Shown: positions 42,383 to 52,544, counted from the stretch's first letter. The stretch is 64,000 nt of DNA from Streptomyces fumigatiscleroticus (GCF_014647975.1 NZ_BMQF01000006.1:1-64000), one strand, 5' to 3'. Notes: generated by a model from the letters alone, not told the origin. Translations and numbers: made by a program.

Positions 42383-42829
42383 ATGACCTCCCCCCGCTCC
42401 ACCTATGGCGGCGGCTACTACTCCGCCTCCTTCCCGGACACCCCGATCTACGACTCGCTCGTGGCCGAACGGGGTACCCCGCAGATCGCCCCGATCCGGG
42501 TCCCCGCCGCGTACGACGCGCCGGGCGGCAGTCTGCCCGCGCTCCCGTCCGCGCTGCCCGCCCTCCCGGCGGCCCCCTCCCAGCCCTCCTACGGCTATCC
42601 GCAGCAGGCGCCGCAGCCGGCCCCGTTGCAGCAGGCGCCGGCCGCGTACATCCCGCAGCAGGCGACCGCGCCCCGGGGCTACCCCGGCCCGCAGCCCCAG
42701 CAGCCCCGGCCGGCCGCTCCCGGCGCCGCGGGCTACGAGGCGATGCGCCCCGCCGCTCCCCGGCCCCCGGCGCCGGCCCCGGCTCCGTACCAGGACCCGT
42801 ACAACAACCAGCAGTACCGCGGCTACTGA
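42383..42829 (+). CDS. Pro/Gln/Ala-rich small protein (DUF6643-like)
   Basis: A 148-residue protein starting MTSPRSTYGGGYYSASFPDT and then low-complexity, rich in Pro, Ala and Gln, with a Tyr-rich end (QDPYNNQQYRGY). It matches a short conserved Streptomyces family that I associate with DUF6643. No signal peptide or membrane helix. No ribosome-binding site precedes the ATG. Its function is unknown; the low-complexity sequence suggests an intrinsically disordered protein. Adjacent to the divergent TerD gene. Confidence 0.7.
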   Translation: MTSPRSTYGGGYYSASFPDTPIYDSLVAERGTPQIAPIRVPAAYDAPGGSLPALPSALPALPAAPSQPSYGYPQQAPQPAPLQQAPAAYIPQQATAPRGYPGPQPQQPRPAAPGAAGYEAMRPAAPRPPAPAPAPYQDPYNNQQYRGY

Positions 42830-42870
42830 GCCGTGCCCCGGGTGTCGGCGCCGCCTGGCACGATGACCTC

Positions 42871-43695
42871 ATGGGGAACGCGCGACTGAAGTCGATACAC
42901 GTCCATCCGGTCAAGGCGTTCCGGGGCCTGGCGCCCCGGGAGGCCGTCGTGGAGCCCTGGGGGCTGGCCGGGGACCGGCGCTGGGCGCTGATCGACGACG
43001 GGGGAAAGGTCGTCACACAGCGCGAGCGGCCGCGCCTCGCGCTGGCCGCCGCCGAGCCGCTGCCCGGCGGCGTCCGGCTGACCGCGCCCGGCATGGAGCC
43101 GCTGGAGGTGGCGGTGCCGAGGCCTGCGGTCACCGTGCCGGCGGACGTCTTCCGCGACAAGGTGGAGGTGGTGGTCGCGGAGGACGAGGCGGCGCACGCC
43201 TGGTGCAGCGCCCTGCTCGGTGCCGACGTTCGGCTGGTGCACATGGACGACCCCGCCACGCGCCGGCCCGTCGACCCGGAGTACGCCCTGCCCGGCGAGA
43301 CCGTCTCCTTCGCCGACGGCTATCCGCTGCTGCTCACCACGACCGCCTCCCTCGACGCCCTCAACTCCCTGATCGCGCAGGGGGACGACGCCGGCGAGGG
43401 CCCGCTGCCCATGAACCGTTTCCGGCCCAATCTGGTGGTGTCGGGGACCACCGCCTGGGCCGAGGACGGCTGGTCGCGCATCGCCGTCGGCGAGGTCGTC
43501 CTCCGCGTGGCCAAGCCGAGCGGGCGGTGCGTCGTGACCACCACCGACCAGGACACCGCCGAGCGGGGCCGGGAACCCCTGCGCACCCTCGCACGCCACC
43601 GCCGCCGGGACGGCAGGCTGCTCTTCGGCCAGAACCTGGTGCCGCTCTCCGGCGGCACCGTCCGGGTCGGCGACCCGGTCAGGATCCTCGGATAA
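42871..43695 (+). CDS. MOSC domain protein (mARC/YiiM-like)
   Basis: A 274-residue MOSC_N plus MOSC protein. N-terminal beta-barrel LKSIHVHPVKAFRGL and WGLAGDRRWALID; the C-terminal MOSC part has MNRFRPNLVVSGT and KPSGRCVVTTTDQDT with the Cys that binds the molybdenum cofactor. Family members include the mitochondrial amidoxime-reducing component and the sulfur-carrier sulfurase C-terminus. It could transfer sulfur or reduce N-hydroxylated compounds. Start ATG 42871. Confidence 0.88.
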   Translation: MGNARLKSIHVHPVKAFRGLAPREAVVEPWGLAGDRRWALIDDGGKVVTQRERPRLALAAAEPLPGGVRLTAPGMEPLEVAVPRPAVTVPADVFRDKVEVVVAEDEAAHAWCSALLGADVRLVHMDDPATRRPVDPEYALPGETVSFADGYPLLLTTTASLDALNSLIAQGDDAGEGPLPMNRFRPNLVVSGTTAWAEDGWSRIAVGEVVLRVAKPSGRCVVTTTDQDTAERGREPLRTLARHRRRDGRLLFGQNLVPLSGGTVRVGDPVRILG

Positions 43696-43871
43696 CCGGT
43701 GGTCCACCGCGGCCCGGGCGGGCGGGAACCCGGCCGGTGGCCCGGACGTTGGGGCTGGGTGGGACGTGTGCGGGGGCCCCGGGGCGAGGTGACGTCGCTC
43801 TCTTCCCACCGGGCCCGCGCGTGAACGGCTTCCCCGGGGGTCAAGCACGGAGCGGGAAGGGGGTGCGGACG

Positions 43872-44477
43872 GTGCGAGCGATCAGCGGACTCTGGCGCTG
43901 GCGGCACAATCCGCTGCGCCGCACGACCGATCTGGTCGAGGCCTGGGTGGCCCTGGTGGCCCTGCTGCTGCTCCTGCTCGCCGCGCCGGTGGCCGGCGCC
44001 CTCGTCGGCGGCGTGGCCCAGGACGCCCTCCAGTCCTCCGTCCACGACCAGCAGCGGTCCCGGCACCTGGTGACGGCCACGGTGGTGCGCGAGCTGGACC
44101 GCCCGCTGCTGGACGCCGATCCGGAGACCGGCACCGGCCAGGACCTGCGCAGCCGGGTGCTCGCCGACTGGACCGCACCGGACGGCACCGCGCACCACGG
44201 CCCGGTCCTGGCGGGCCTGGAGCACCCGCACCGGGGCGACCGCTTCACGATATGGACGGACGGGCACGGCCGGACGGTGGCGCGCCCGCTGGACTCCGCC
44301 ACCGCGACGACGCACGCCGTGCTCGCCGGGATCGGGGCCGCGCTGACAACCGCCGGCTGTGTCGAGGCCGCCCGGCGGCTGATCGTCTGGCGCATGGTCC
44401 GACGCCGGTACGCGCGTTGGGAACAGGCCTGGGACCGGGCGGGCCCGGACTGGGGCAGGACCGGCACCGGCAGTTGA
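43872..44477 (+). CDS. Rv1733c-like two-helix membrane protein
   Basis: A 201-residue protein with one hydrophobic helix near the N-terminus (WVALVALLLLLLAAPVAGALV), an extracytoplasmic region, and a second hydrophobic helix (HAVLAGIGAALTTAGCVEAA) before a basic tail. RWRHNPLRRTTDLVEAW is the family N-terminus shared with mycobacterial Rv1733c. Start GTG 43872, with GGAAGG upstream. Function unknown; some mycobacterial members belong to the dormancy regulon. Confidence 0.72.
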   Translation: MRAISGLWRWRHNPLRRTTDLVEAWVALVALLLLLLAAPVAGALVGGVAQDALQSSVHDQQRSRHLVTATVVRELDRPLLDADPETGTGQDLRSRVLADWTAPDGTAHHGPVLAGLEHPHRGDRFTIWTDGHGRTVARPLDSATATTHAVLAGIGAALTTAGCVEAARRLIVWRMVRRRYARWEQAWDRAGPDWGRTGTGS

Positions 44478-44627
44478 CGGCCTTCCGCCTCCGGTCAACC
44501 CACCGCCCGCGCGCACGCTACGGTGGACCGGCCGAACAGATCGGCAATGACCAACCCGCGCGTGAGGGGCCGTGGCCCCCGGGGCGAACGAGCCATCAGT
44601 ACAACGAGGTGGGGGCAGAGCAGCGCC

Positions 44628-47066
44628 ATGGCACAGGGCACGGTCCAGGTGACGCACACCGGCACGTCGCGGTGGCGGCGCCGCACGGGCGAGTACGCAT
44701 CGCTCGCCGCCGCCCTGGAGGCCGCGGCCGACGGTGACGTGCTCACCGTCGCCCCCGGCACCTACCGGGAGAACCTCGTCGTGCAGCGGGCGGTGACCCT
44801 GCGCGGTCCCGAGGGTTCGCGCGGCTCGGTGCGGCTCGCGCCCCCGGACGGGGTGCCGCTGACCGTGCGCGCCTCGGCGGTGGTGCAGGACCTGCACGTG
44901 GAGGGTCAGGACGCGGCGGCGCCCGCCGTGCTCGTGGAGGAGGGCACGCCGGAGATCAGGGACGTCCGCGTCGTGACCCGTTCCGCCTCCGGCATCGAGG
45001 TGCGCGGCAGCGCGCGGCCGACCGTGCGGCGCTGCACGGTCGACAACCCGGCCGGCATCGGCATCGCCGTCCTCGACGGCGGCGGCGGGGTCTTCGAGGA
45101 GTGCGAGGTGGTCGCGGCCGGGCAGTCGGGCGTCGCGGTGCGCGGCGGCGGCCACCCGCGTCTGGAGCGCTGCCGGATCCACCACACCGCGGGCCCGGGA
45201 GTGACGGCGACGGGCGAGCACACCGCGCTGGAGGCTGTGGGCTGCGAGGTCTACGAGGTGCGGGGCAGCGGCGTCCAGGTCACCGCCCGGGCCACCGCGC
45301 ACCTCACCGACTGCGACGTGCACCGCACCACCGCCGACGGCGTCACACTCGACACGGACGCCGTGCTCACGCTCGCCGACTGCCGTATCCACGACATCCC
45401 GGAGAACGCCGTCGACCTGCGCTCCCGCTCCGTGCTGACGCTGACCCGCACCAGCGTCCGGCAGTTCGGGCGCAACGGCCTGTCGGTCTGGGACCCGGGC
45501 ACCCGCGTGGACGCCAACCAGTGCGAGATCTTCGACAGCACCGGCGACTACCCCGCGGTCTGGGTCAGCGACGGCGCCACCGCGGTCCTGGACTCCTGCC
45601 GGGTGCACGACGTACCGGACGCCCTGTTCGTGCTGGACCGGGGCTCGCGCGCGGACGTCGTCGACAGCGATCTGTCGCAGGTGCGCAACACCGCCGTGTC
45701 GGTGAGCGACGGCGCCACCGCGCAGCTCGACGACTGCCGGATCCGGGAGGCGGCGACGGGCGCCTGGTTCCGCGACCACGGCAGCGGCGGCACCCTGAAC
45801 AACTGCACCCTGGACGGCACCCAGACCGGCGTGATCGTCACCAAGGGCGCCGACCCCACCATCGAGCGGTGCACGGTGGCCTCCCCCGCGGAGGCCGGTT
45901 TCTATGTGTCGGCGGGCGGCCGGGGCAGCTTCCTCGGCTGCCGGGTGACGGGCAGCGGCGGCTACGGCTTCCATGTGATCGACGGCTCCCGCACGACGCT
46001 GCGCAAGTGCCGTACGGAACGCTGCGCGCGCGGTGGCTACGAGTTCGCGGACGGCGGCCCGGACACCGCCTCGGACGGCGGTCCCCTGGTGGAGGAGTGC
46101 ACCAGCGACGAGAGCGGCGGCCTCAGGCCGCCCACCGCGCGGGAGACGGCCGTGCAGACGGCGCACACCTCCCCCGGTCTGCTGGGCTCGATCCCCGGGC
46201 AGCGCAGCACCGAGCAGGAGCCCCTGAGCGCCGCTCCCGGGCCGGAGCAGCCGGCCCGGACCTCCCAGGACGTGCTCGGTGAACTGGACGCCCTGGTGGG
46301 CCTGGAGAGCGTCAAGCGCGAGGTGCGGGCGCTCACCGACATGATCGAGGTGGGCCGGCGCCGGCAGCAGGCGGGCCTGAAGGCCGCGTCGGTCAAGCGC
46401 CATCTGGTCTTCACCGGCTCCCCCGGCACCGGCAAGACCACCGTCGCCCGCCTGTACGGCGAGATCCTCGCCTCCCTCGGCGTGCTGGAGAAGGGCCACC
46501 TGGTGGAGGTCTCCCGGGTCGATCTGGTCGGCGAGCACATCGGTTCCACGGCGATCCGCACCCAGGAGGCCTTCGACCGGGCGCGCGGCGGCGTGCTCTT
46601 CATCGACGAGGCCTACGCGCTGTCGCCCGAGGACTCGGGCCGGGACTTCGGCAAGGAGGCCATCGACACGCTGGTGAAGCTGATGGAGGACCACCGGGAC
46701 GCGGTCGTGGTGATCGTCGCCGGCTACACCGCGGAGATGGAACGGTTCCTTTCGGTCAATCCGGGCGTGGCCTCCCGTTTCTCCCGGACCATCACCTTCG
46801 GCGACTACGGCCCCGAGGAGTTGCTGCGGATCGTGGAGCAGCAGGCGGAGGAGCACGAGTACCGGCTGGCCCGGGGCACCGCCGAGGCCCTGCTGAAGTA
46901 CTTCGCGGCGATCCCGAAGGGACCCGCGTTCGGCAACGGCCGCACCGCGCGGCAGACCTTCGAGGCGATGGTGGAGCGGCACGCGGGCCGGGTCGCCCAG
47001 CTCGACGACCCCAGCACCGACGATCTGACCCTGCTCTACGCCGAGGACCTGCCCGAGCTGCCCTGA
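44628..47066 (+). CDS. Right-handed beta-helix plus CbxX/CfqX-type AAA+ ATPase fusion
   Basis: An 812-residue protein. Residues about 1-480 are a repeat domain with the regular turn pattern of a right-handed parallel beta-helix ([14 protein letters not shown], then repeated C-x-[IV] cores such as [36 protein letters not shown]). A Pro/Gly-rich hinge follows, then an AAA+ domain: Walker [18 protein letters not shown], Walker [11 protein letters not shown], and the arginine-finger region [13 protein letters not shown]. This AAA type occurs in Rubisco activases and in ESX/type VII EccA. Start ATG 44628. Confidence 0.86.
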   Translation: MAQGTVQVTHTGTSRWRRRTGEYASLAAALEAAADGDVLTVAPGTYRENLVVQRAVTLRGPEGSRGSVRLAPPDGVPLTVRASAVVQDLHVEGQDAAAPAVLVEEGTPEIRDVRVVTRSASGIEVRGSARPTVRRCTVDNPAGIGIAVLDGGGGVFEECEVVAAGQSGVAVRGGGHPRLERCRIHHTAGPGVTATGEHTALEAVGCEVYEVRGSGVQVTARATAHLTDCDVHRTTADGVTLDTDAVLTLADCRIHDIPENAVDLRSRSVLTLTRTSVRQFGRNGLSVWDPGTRVDANQCEIFDSTGDYPAVWVSDGATAVLDSCRVHDVPDALFVLDRGSRADVVDSDLSQVRNTAVSVSDGATAQLDDCRIREAATGAWFRDHGSGGTLNNCTLDGTQTGVIVTKGADPTIERCTVASPAEAGFYVSAGGRGSFLGCRVTGSGGYGFHVIDGSRTTLRKCRTERCARGGYEFADGGPDTASDGGPLVEECTSDESGGLRPPTARETAVQTAHTSPGLLGSIPGQRSTEQEPLSAAPGPEQPARTSQDVLGELDALVGLESVKREVRALTDMIEVGRRRQQAGLKAASVKRHLVFTGSPGTGKTTVARLYGEILASLGVLEKGHLVEVSRVDLVGEHIGSTAIRTQEAFDRARGGVLFIDEAYALSPEDSGRDFGKEAIDTLVKLMEDHRDAVVVIVAGYTAEMERFLSVNPGVASRFSRTITFGDYGPEELLRIVEQQAEEHEYRLARGTAEALLKYFAAIPKGPAFGNGRTARQTFEAMVERHAGRVAQLDDPSTDDLTLLYAEDLPELP

Positions 47067-49521
47067 ACCCCGCCGTCGCGGCCCCCGCCGTCCTGGCCCG
47101 CGCCGTCCCGGACCTGGCCGCCTGGACCTCGCCGCCCTGGACCTGGCCGCCTCGGACCTCGCCGCCCTGGACCTCGCCGTTCGGTGCCGCGCCGGGCGGG
47201 TCCCCGGTGGGGCGCGGGCCCGGCAGCTCCGGCCGCAGCCGGGCCAGCAGCCGCTGCCGCTCCTCGGCGAACGCCGGGTCGGCCTGGTAGTCGGAGTGGC
47301 CCAGGACGGGCGCGGGCAGCGGATGGTGCTCGGTGCGGCCGTACTCGGCGGGGTCCTTCAGCGGCGCGCGGTCCACCTCGGGGCCGTTGTCGCGGGGCAG
47401 GCGCACCGGACCGCCGATGGGGTCGGTGAGCCGGTACAGGTTGCGCCAGCAGTCGACCTCCTGGTGCAGCTTGCCGAGGGCGGCCGGGCCGAAGTGGGCG
47501 GGGAACCAGCGGCCGTAGAGACGCTCCAGCGGGGAGCCGTAGGTCAGCAGGGCGACGCGTCTGCGGGCGGACGGCTTCAGCTGCCAGGCCGCGGCGGCGG
47601 CGAGCACGCTGCCCTGGGAGTGCCCGGAGATGACCAGCCGCCCGCCGGTGGCACGGGTCCAGGTGGCCACGCGCCAGGTCAGGTCGGGCACCGCGCGCTC
47701 GGCGTAACAGGGCGGGGCGAAGGGGTGGGCGGCGCGCGGCCAGAAGGTGCCGACGTCCCACAGGATGCCGATGGTGCGCCGCGCGGAGGTGTCCTGGTAG
47801 GCGCGCCGGCCCCATGTGACGAACAGGATGAAGCCGAGGCCGATCAGCCAGGAGCCCAGGGCCTGTGCGGTCTGCGCGGCACCGTGCAGGAACGGGGGCG
47901 CGCCCGTGGTGGCCTCCGCGGGCACTTGGTCGGTGGTGAGGGCGCCGGCCAGTGCCCCGGCGCCGAGCAGGAGCATGGTGGCGGCGGCCACGGCGACGAG
48001 GAGGGGGGCGCGGTCGGTGAAGCCGGCCATGGCACGTGCGGTGGCGATGGTCCGGGTGCGGGCCGGGTCGCCGGGCGCGCAGTCGTAGTCCCGCTCCACC
48101 GCGGCGCGTTCGGCGCGGGCCAGTCGCCAGGTGCGCCGGGCCAGCCCGGCACAGAGCACCAGCAGCACCACGAGGAAGACCGGGATGACGGACGCCTGCC
48201 AGGTCAGCACGGTCGGCGGCCCGGGCAGGGACGCGCCGGTGCCGTCCAGCCAGTCCGCCACCCGCTGGGCGACGCCGCCGGACATCACACCGCCCAGCGC
48301 GCAGGCCAGCATCGCGACCGCGGGCCCGCCCAGGCCGCGCATGGCCACGCGTGGGGCGGCGAGGGAACTCCGGTGGAGGGTGTGGGCGGTCACGCCGAGG
48401 GCGATCACGAGCAGGCCCTGTGCCAGGGCCAGGCCGCCGAAGGCCGCGTCGCCCGGCAGCCGGCCCGCCGACCTCCACTCCGGGCGTGCCCAGCCGGCGT
48501 ACAGCAGGCAGAGCAGCAGCAGGGCCAGGGAGCCGAGCGGCAGCCGCCGGACGATGCGCTCGTCCAGGACGTGGTCGAGGTGGAGCTCGGTGCGCCCGCG
48601 GCGGCAGACGACCACGACCACCACCACCGCGCCCAGGAGGAGCGCCGTCTCCAGGAGCCGTCCCGCCGCGTCGAGCGCCACGGGTCCGCCGGGCCGGCGG
48701 TCGTGGCGCGCCGCCGACGTGCCGACGGCCGCGGCGACCGTCAGCAGCCCCGCGGCGGTGTGCGCGGCGCGCAGTCGGGCCACCAGCCGGCGCCCGTACC
48801 AGAAACCGGGCCGGCCCAGGGCGGTGTGCCCGTCGTCCTCCTCGGGCTCGGGCGCGCGGTCCAGCGGCTGCGTGGACTCGTAGGCGCTCCAGGTGCGCAG
48901 GGAGAGGTACCACAGCAGGCCGACGAGCGCGGCGGGCACCGCGGCGGCCAGGGCCAGCCTGCGGCCGGGCAGGCTCCACCAGCCGGGGTGCGGGGCAGCG
49001 GGCGACAGGAAGCCCAGCCAGGTGTGGCGTGCGGCGCAGGCGGGGGTGCCCGCGCACTGCCAGGCGGCCAGGTCCAGGGCGACCTCGCAGGCGGCGGCGG
49101 TGAGCAGCACCGTCAGGCTCAGTGCGGCGAGTCGTACCAGCAGTCCGTACAGGCGCACCGTCCGTCTTCGGCCGGGCGCGGCGGGGCGCATCCAGTGGGC
49201 GAGGTTGACCACCATGAAGGGCAGCAGCAACAGCCACAGGGCGCGGGTGCCGTTGCCGGAGGTGAGGTTGCACCAGACGTAGGCCTCGGGGACCGGGCCG
49301 GAGCGGTGCTCCCCGGGCCGGGACTCCGCGTCGGCGTCCTCGGCGCGCCGGAAGACGGCCGCCGTGTCGTCGCCCGCGATCCGCACGGTGCGCGGGTCGT
49401 CCAGCATCTTCCCGGGTGTGGTGCCGCCCACTCCGTGGACCAGGAGTTCCAGGGCGGCCCCGGGCTGCGCCGCGGGTCCGGCCGTCCCGCCGGCCGGGGC
49501 TGTCTCCTGCGCAGGTTCCAT
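47036..49521 (-). CDS. Multi-pass membrane protein with alpha/beta-hydrolase-like domain; 3' end frameshifted in a repeat
   Basis: A membrane protein of about 828 residues once a one-base deletion is corrected. N-terminal [16 protein letters not shown] resembles a hydrolase strand-turn, several hydrophobic helices follow, and a cytoplasmic hydrolase-like part has [19 protein letters not shown], a serine-nucleophile elbow. Start ATG 49521 with GGAAGG upstream. The tail is a run of pentapeptides ([15 protein letters not shown]). One 15-bp unit is 14 bp, so the present frame runs past the proper stop at 47036 as far as 46792, overlapping the AAA+ gene by 275 bp. Restoring one base gives a 31-bp overlap. 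Confidence 0.72.
47072..47190. repeat. 15-bp tandem repeats, one unit 14 bp
   Basis: Eight contiguous units start at 47072, 47087, 47102, 47117, 47131, 47146, 47161 and 47176, all beginning GCCG. All are 15 bp except 47117-47130, which has 14. On the minus strand each 15-bp unit encodes a Gly-rich pentapeptide. Confidence 0.85.
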
Positions 49522-49811
49522 AGTTCCGCCTTCCCCCATGACGAACCGTCGGCTGTGTCCGCGCGGGCACAGGATCTCCGAACCGGAGGCGGGGCACACC
49601 TTTCGGCACGGAATCTCCCCGATCCGGGTGACGGACGGGGAAACGATGATGCCTCTATGGCATGAACACGTCGAGACAGTCGGTGGCGCGGCTCCGGACG
49701 GGCCGTGCGAGGATGGGACGTCCGCGCACCGGGGAGCGGCGAGAACGTCCTCGTCGGAGCAGGTGCGCCGGGCGTGTCGGACGGCTGTGAGGCGAAAGGA
49801 CCGGAGCGTAC
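49522..49811. promoter_or_regulatory. Divergent intergenic region upstream of the membrane-hydrolase and DeoR genes
   Basis: A 290-bp gap between divergent starts. I see no convincing ORF and no clear promoter boxes or long inverted repeats. GGAAGG lies before the minus-strand ATG and AAAGGA thirteen bases before the plus-strand GTG. Confidence 0.35.
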
Positions 49812-50642
49812 GTGAGTGAGAATCAGAACCTCCTCGCGGAGCAGCGGCGCGCCCTGATCCTGGACGAGGTCCGCCGGCGCGGCGGTGTCCGGGTCAACGA
49901 GCTGACGCGCAGGCTCGGGGTGTCGGACATGACGGTCCGCCGCGACCTCGACGCGCTCGCCCGGCAGGGCGTGCTGGAGAAGGTGCACGGCGGCGCGGTG
50001 CCGGTGGTCGAGGCGAGCACGCACGAACCGGGCTTCGAGGCCAAGTCGGGCCTGGAGCCCACCGCCAAGGAGGACATCGCGCGGGCCGCGGCCGAGCTGG
50101 TCGCGCCGGGTGCCGCGATCGCGCTGTCGGGCGGTACGACGACCTATGCGCTGGCGCACCGGCTGCTCGACGTGCCGGACCTGACCGTCGTCACCAACTC
50201 GGTGCGGGTGGCCGACGTCTTCCACGCGGCGCAGCGCACCTCGGGGGCCCGGCAGGGCGGGGCGACGGTGGTGCTGACCGGCGGGGTGCGCACGCCCTCG
50301 GACTCACTGGTGGGCCCGGTGGCCGACCAGGCGATCGCGGCACTCCACTTCGACGTGCTCTTCCTCGGCGTGCACGGCATATCGCTGGAGGCCGGGCTGT
50401 CCACGCCGAACCTCGCGGAGGCCGAGACCAACCGGCGGCTGGTGCAGTCCGCCCGGCGGGTCGTGGTGGTCGCCGACCACACCAAGTGGGGGGTGGTGGG
50501 GCTCAGCTCGTTCGCGGGGCTGGAGCAGGTCGACACGCTGGTGACCGACGCCGGGCTGCCGGCCGGGGCGCGGGCGGAGGTCTCGGAGCATCTGCGGGTC
50601 GTGGTGGCGGGCGAGCCGGCCGACGACGGCGACGGCGACTGA
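49812..50642 (+). CDS. DeoR-family transcriptional regulator
   Basis: A 276-residue repressor. The N-terminal HTH reads RRGGVRVNELTRRLGVSDMTVRRDLDALARQGVLEKVHGGAV, the DeoR signature. The C-terminal sugar-phosphate sensor has LSGGTTTYALAHRLLD, VVLTGGVRTPSDSLVGP, FLGVHGIS and VVVADHTKWGVVGLSSF, all DeoR-specific. Such proteins respond to phosphorylated sugars. No obvious sugar catabolic operon is next to it, so the target is elsewhere or the upstream divergent gene. GTG start at 49812. Confidence 0.9.
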   Translation: MSENQNLLAEQRRALILDEVRRRGGVRVNELTRRLGVSDMTVRRDLDALARQGVLEKVHGGAVPVVEASTHEPGFEAKSGLEPTAKEDIARAAAELVAPGAAIALSGGTTTYALAHRLLDVPDLTVVTNSVRVADVFHAAQRTSGARQGGATVVLTGGVRTPSDSLVGPVADQAIAALHFDVLFLGVHGISLEAGLSTPNLAEAETNRRLVQSARRVVVVADHTKWGVVGLSSFAGLEQVDTLVTDAGLPAGARAEVSEHLRVVVAGEPADDGDGD

Positions 50643-50720
50643 CCCCACCGGCCGGAGGCCGGGCCGCCACCGGTGCCGACGCGCCCGCCCCGTTCGCGTG
50701 GCGTCGCAACTCCGGTGGTG

Positions 50721-50743
50721 TGCAAGGGACTTGCAAGAGACTT
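50721..50743. promoter_or_regulatory. CTTGCA-type inverted repeat, possible MalR-like operator
   Basis: TGCAAG-GGA-CTTGCA is a 6-bp inverted repeat with a 3-bp spacer; a second, shorter one shares its right half. CTTGCAG-type repeats are known operators of the Streptomyces maltose repressor MalR. Here it lies downstream of the DeoR gene with no obvious promoter to control, so it may be fortuitous. Confidence 0.3.
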
Positions 50744-50816
50744 GACGCCCATGCCCCGCCGACGGCGCCCGGCGGGTCCCGGCTTCCCGGCAGCACCGCC
50801 CGTACGCCTCCCCCTC

Positions 50817-50844
50817 GCGCGGGAGACGGCCGCGACTCCCGCGC
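50817..50844. terminator. 9-bp perfect hairpin between convergent DeoR and cds1 genes
   Basis: Arms 50817-50825 and 50836-50844 are fully complementary with a 10-base loop. Placed between convergent stops, it is a plausible terminator. Confidence 0.45.
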
Positions 50845-50970
50845 CGGCCATCCCGGCGCCCCCCGGAAAGGGGCCGCCACCGCACAGCCCGCACTCCCGC
50901 CCGGCCCCGTCAGCCGTCGCCGGCCGGCGACGACGCCCGCGTGCGGCGGACGGTCGCCGCGGACGGCATG

Positions 50971-51030
50971 GCGCCGTCACACACAGCGCCGTCACACACA
51001 GCGCCGTCACACACAGCGCCGTCGCAAACG
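50971..51030. repeat. Four 15-bp tandem units (GCGCCGTCACACACA)
   Basis: Three identical units start at 50971, 50986 and 51001; a fourth, diverged unit starts at 51016. The repeat could encode a pentapeptide in one frame but no gene is supported there. Confidence 0.85.
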
Positions 51031-51083
51031 GCCTCCTTGCGCAGGGCGCCGGTCCGTCCCGGGGGCGGGCCCCCGGGGCGCGG

Positions 51084-52247
51084 TCACGTCGCCGGTCCGG
51101 CACCTGCCGTGGCCGTGGCCGCCGGGTCGGTCCACACGCCCGTGCGCAGCAGGACGTCGAGCGCCGCCGTGTACGGCGCGATGTCCAGACCCTGCGCGGC
51201 GAGCCAGGCGTCGGAGTAGTACTTGTCGAGATAGCGGTCGCCCGGGTCGCAGAGCAGGGTCACCACGCTCCCCCGGCGCCCCTCGGCCACCATCTCGGCG
51301 ACGATCTTCAGCGCGCTCCACAGCCCGGTGCCCGTCGAGCCGCCCGCCCGGCGCCCCAGGATCCGCTCCAGCGCCCGTATGGCGGCGATCCCGGCCGCGT
51401 CGGGCACCTTCATCATCCGGTCGACGGCACCCGGCACGAAGCTCGGCTCCATGCGCGGCCGGCCGATGCCCTCGATACGGGAGCCCGCCTCGCAGGTGAC
51501 GTCCGGATCGCCGGTGGTCCAGCCCTTGAAGAAACAGGAGTTGTCCGGGTCGGCGACGCAGACGCGGGTGTCGTACTGCATGTAGTGGACGTAGCGCGCG
51601 AGGGTGGCGGACGTGCCGCCCGTGCCGGCCGTGGCGACGATCCACGCCGGCTCCGGGAACCGCTCCGACTTCAGCTGCCGGAAGATCGATTCGGCGATGT
51701 TGTTGTTGCCGCGCCAGTCGGTGGCGCGTTCGGCGTAGGTGAACTGGTCCATGTAGTGGCCGCCGGTCTCCGCCGCCAGTGCGGCCGACGCCTCGTACAC
51801 CGTGCGCGGATCGTCCACGAAGTGGCACCGTCCGCCGTGGAACTCGATCAGTCGGCACTTCTCGGCACTGGTCGTACGCGGCATGACGGCGATGAAGGGC
51901 ACCCCGATCAGCTGGGCGAAGTACGCCTCGGAGACGGCCGTCGAACCGCTGGACGCCTCGATCACCGGGCGGCCCGGTCTGATCCAGCCATTGCACAGAC
52001 CGTAGAGGAACAGCGAGCGGGCGAGCCGGTGCTTGAGGCTCCCGGTGGGGTGGGTGGACTCGTCCTTCAGGTAGAGGTCGACGCCCCAGCCCTCCGGCAG
52101 CGGGAACCGCAGGAGATGCGTGTCCGCCGAGCGGTTGGCGTCGGCCTGCACCTTTCGCACGGCTTCTTTGAGCCACGCGCGGTAACCCTCGTCACTCCGG
52201 TCGATGTCAAGGGTGGCACCGGCCGGGCTGGGCTGGGGAGTGTTCAC
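51084..52247 (-). CDS. PLP-dependent cysteine desulfhydrase / synthase-like (Cds1 type)
   Basis: A 387-residue fold-type II PLP enzyme. The lysine that binds PLP is in [19 protein letters not shown], the phosphate-binding region is [19 protein letters not shown], and the C-terminal [15 protein letters not shown] supports the fold. The sequence closely resembles mycobacterial Cds1, which makes H2S, pyruvate and ammonia from L-cysteine. GTG start at 52247 with GAGGAG six bases upstream. It is alone on the minus strand and divergent from a small gene at 52545. H2S formation is the leading function by family, but cysteine synthesis cannot be excluded. Confidence 0.85.
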   Translation of the reverse strand: MNTPQPSPAGATLDIDRSDEGYRAWLKEAVRKVQADANRSADTHLLRFPLPEGWGVDLYLKDESTHPTGSLKHRLARSLFLYGLCNGWIRPGRPVIEASSGSTAVSEAYFAQLIGVPFIAVMPRTTSAEKCRLIEFHGGRCHFVDDPRTVYEASAALAAETGGHYMDQFTYAERATDWRGNNNIAESIFRQLKSERFPEPAWIVATAGTGGTSATLARYVHYMQYDTRVCVADPDNSCFFKGWTTGDPDVTCEAGSRIEGIGRPRMEPSFVPGAVDRMMKVPDAAGIAAIRALERILGRRAGGSTGTGLWSALKIVAEMVAEGRRGSVVTLLCDPGDRYLDKYYSDAWLAAQGLDIAPYTAALDVLLRTGVWTDPAATATAGAGPAT

Positions 52248-52544
52248 GGCAGGGCTCCTCACACGCTGCGCCGACGGCGCGTCGCGCGGCCGGAACACCG
52301 ATCATAAGCATCTTCCGCACGCTTCTCACCTGCATAAACAGCGCTTTGAGGCGCTCAAAGGCGCACCTGGGAACGGGTGCTGTGCGACGTGGGGGCGCAT
52401 TCGCGCGCGTGCTTCCGGACCCGGGCCGGGATCACGCATTGCGTACTGGTGCTCGACGCCGAGTGAGGGCACACTGCATCGGACGGGACGGCAGTTCCGT
52501 CCGGGCGGTCCGGCGGACGACTCGCATCAGGGGGGCACAGCACC
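52248..52544. promoter_or_regulatory. Divergent region upstream of cds1-like gene with a palindrome
   Basis: A 297-bp gap. CTTTGAG-GCG-CTCAAAG at 52344-52360 is a perfect 7-bp inverted repeat with 3-bp spacer. On the minus strand TATGAT (+ strand 52301-52306) resembles a -10 box for the cds1-like gene, about 50 bp upstream of its start; no good -35 was seen. No gene was recognised. Confidence 0.45.

Larger units (their letters stand above)
50643..51083. other. 441-bp convergent intergenic region with operator-like and tandem repeats
   Basis: No convincing gene is present. It contains a TGCAAG-GGA-CTTGCA inverted repeat (50721-50735) with an overlapping CAAG-AGA-CTTG (50733-50743), a perfect 9-bp hairpin at 50817-50844, and four 15-bp repeats at 50971-51030. 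Compact Arg- and Pro-rich frames cover the rest and look like shadows. Confidence 0.5.

Noticed and set aside
43320..46982. 1220-codon minus-strand frame
   Set aside because: Shadow of the MOSC, Rv1733c-like and AAA+ genes.
46792..47035. C-terminal extension of the membrane-hydrolase protein inside the AAA+ gene
   Set aside because: It results from the one-base repeat slip; the composition is Arg/Pro/Ala junk and the restored frame stops at 47036.
50673..52307. Plus-strand 544-codon frame over the Cds1-like gene
   Set aside because: Antisense shadow with no family features.
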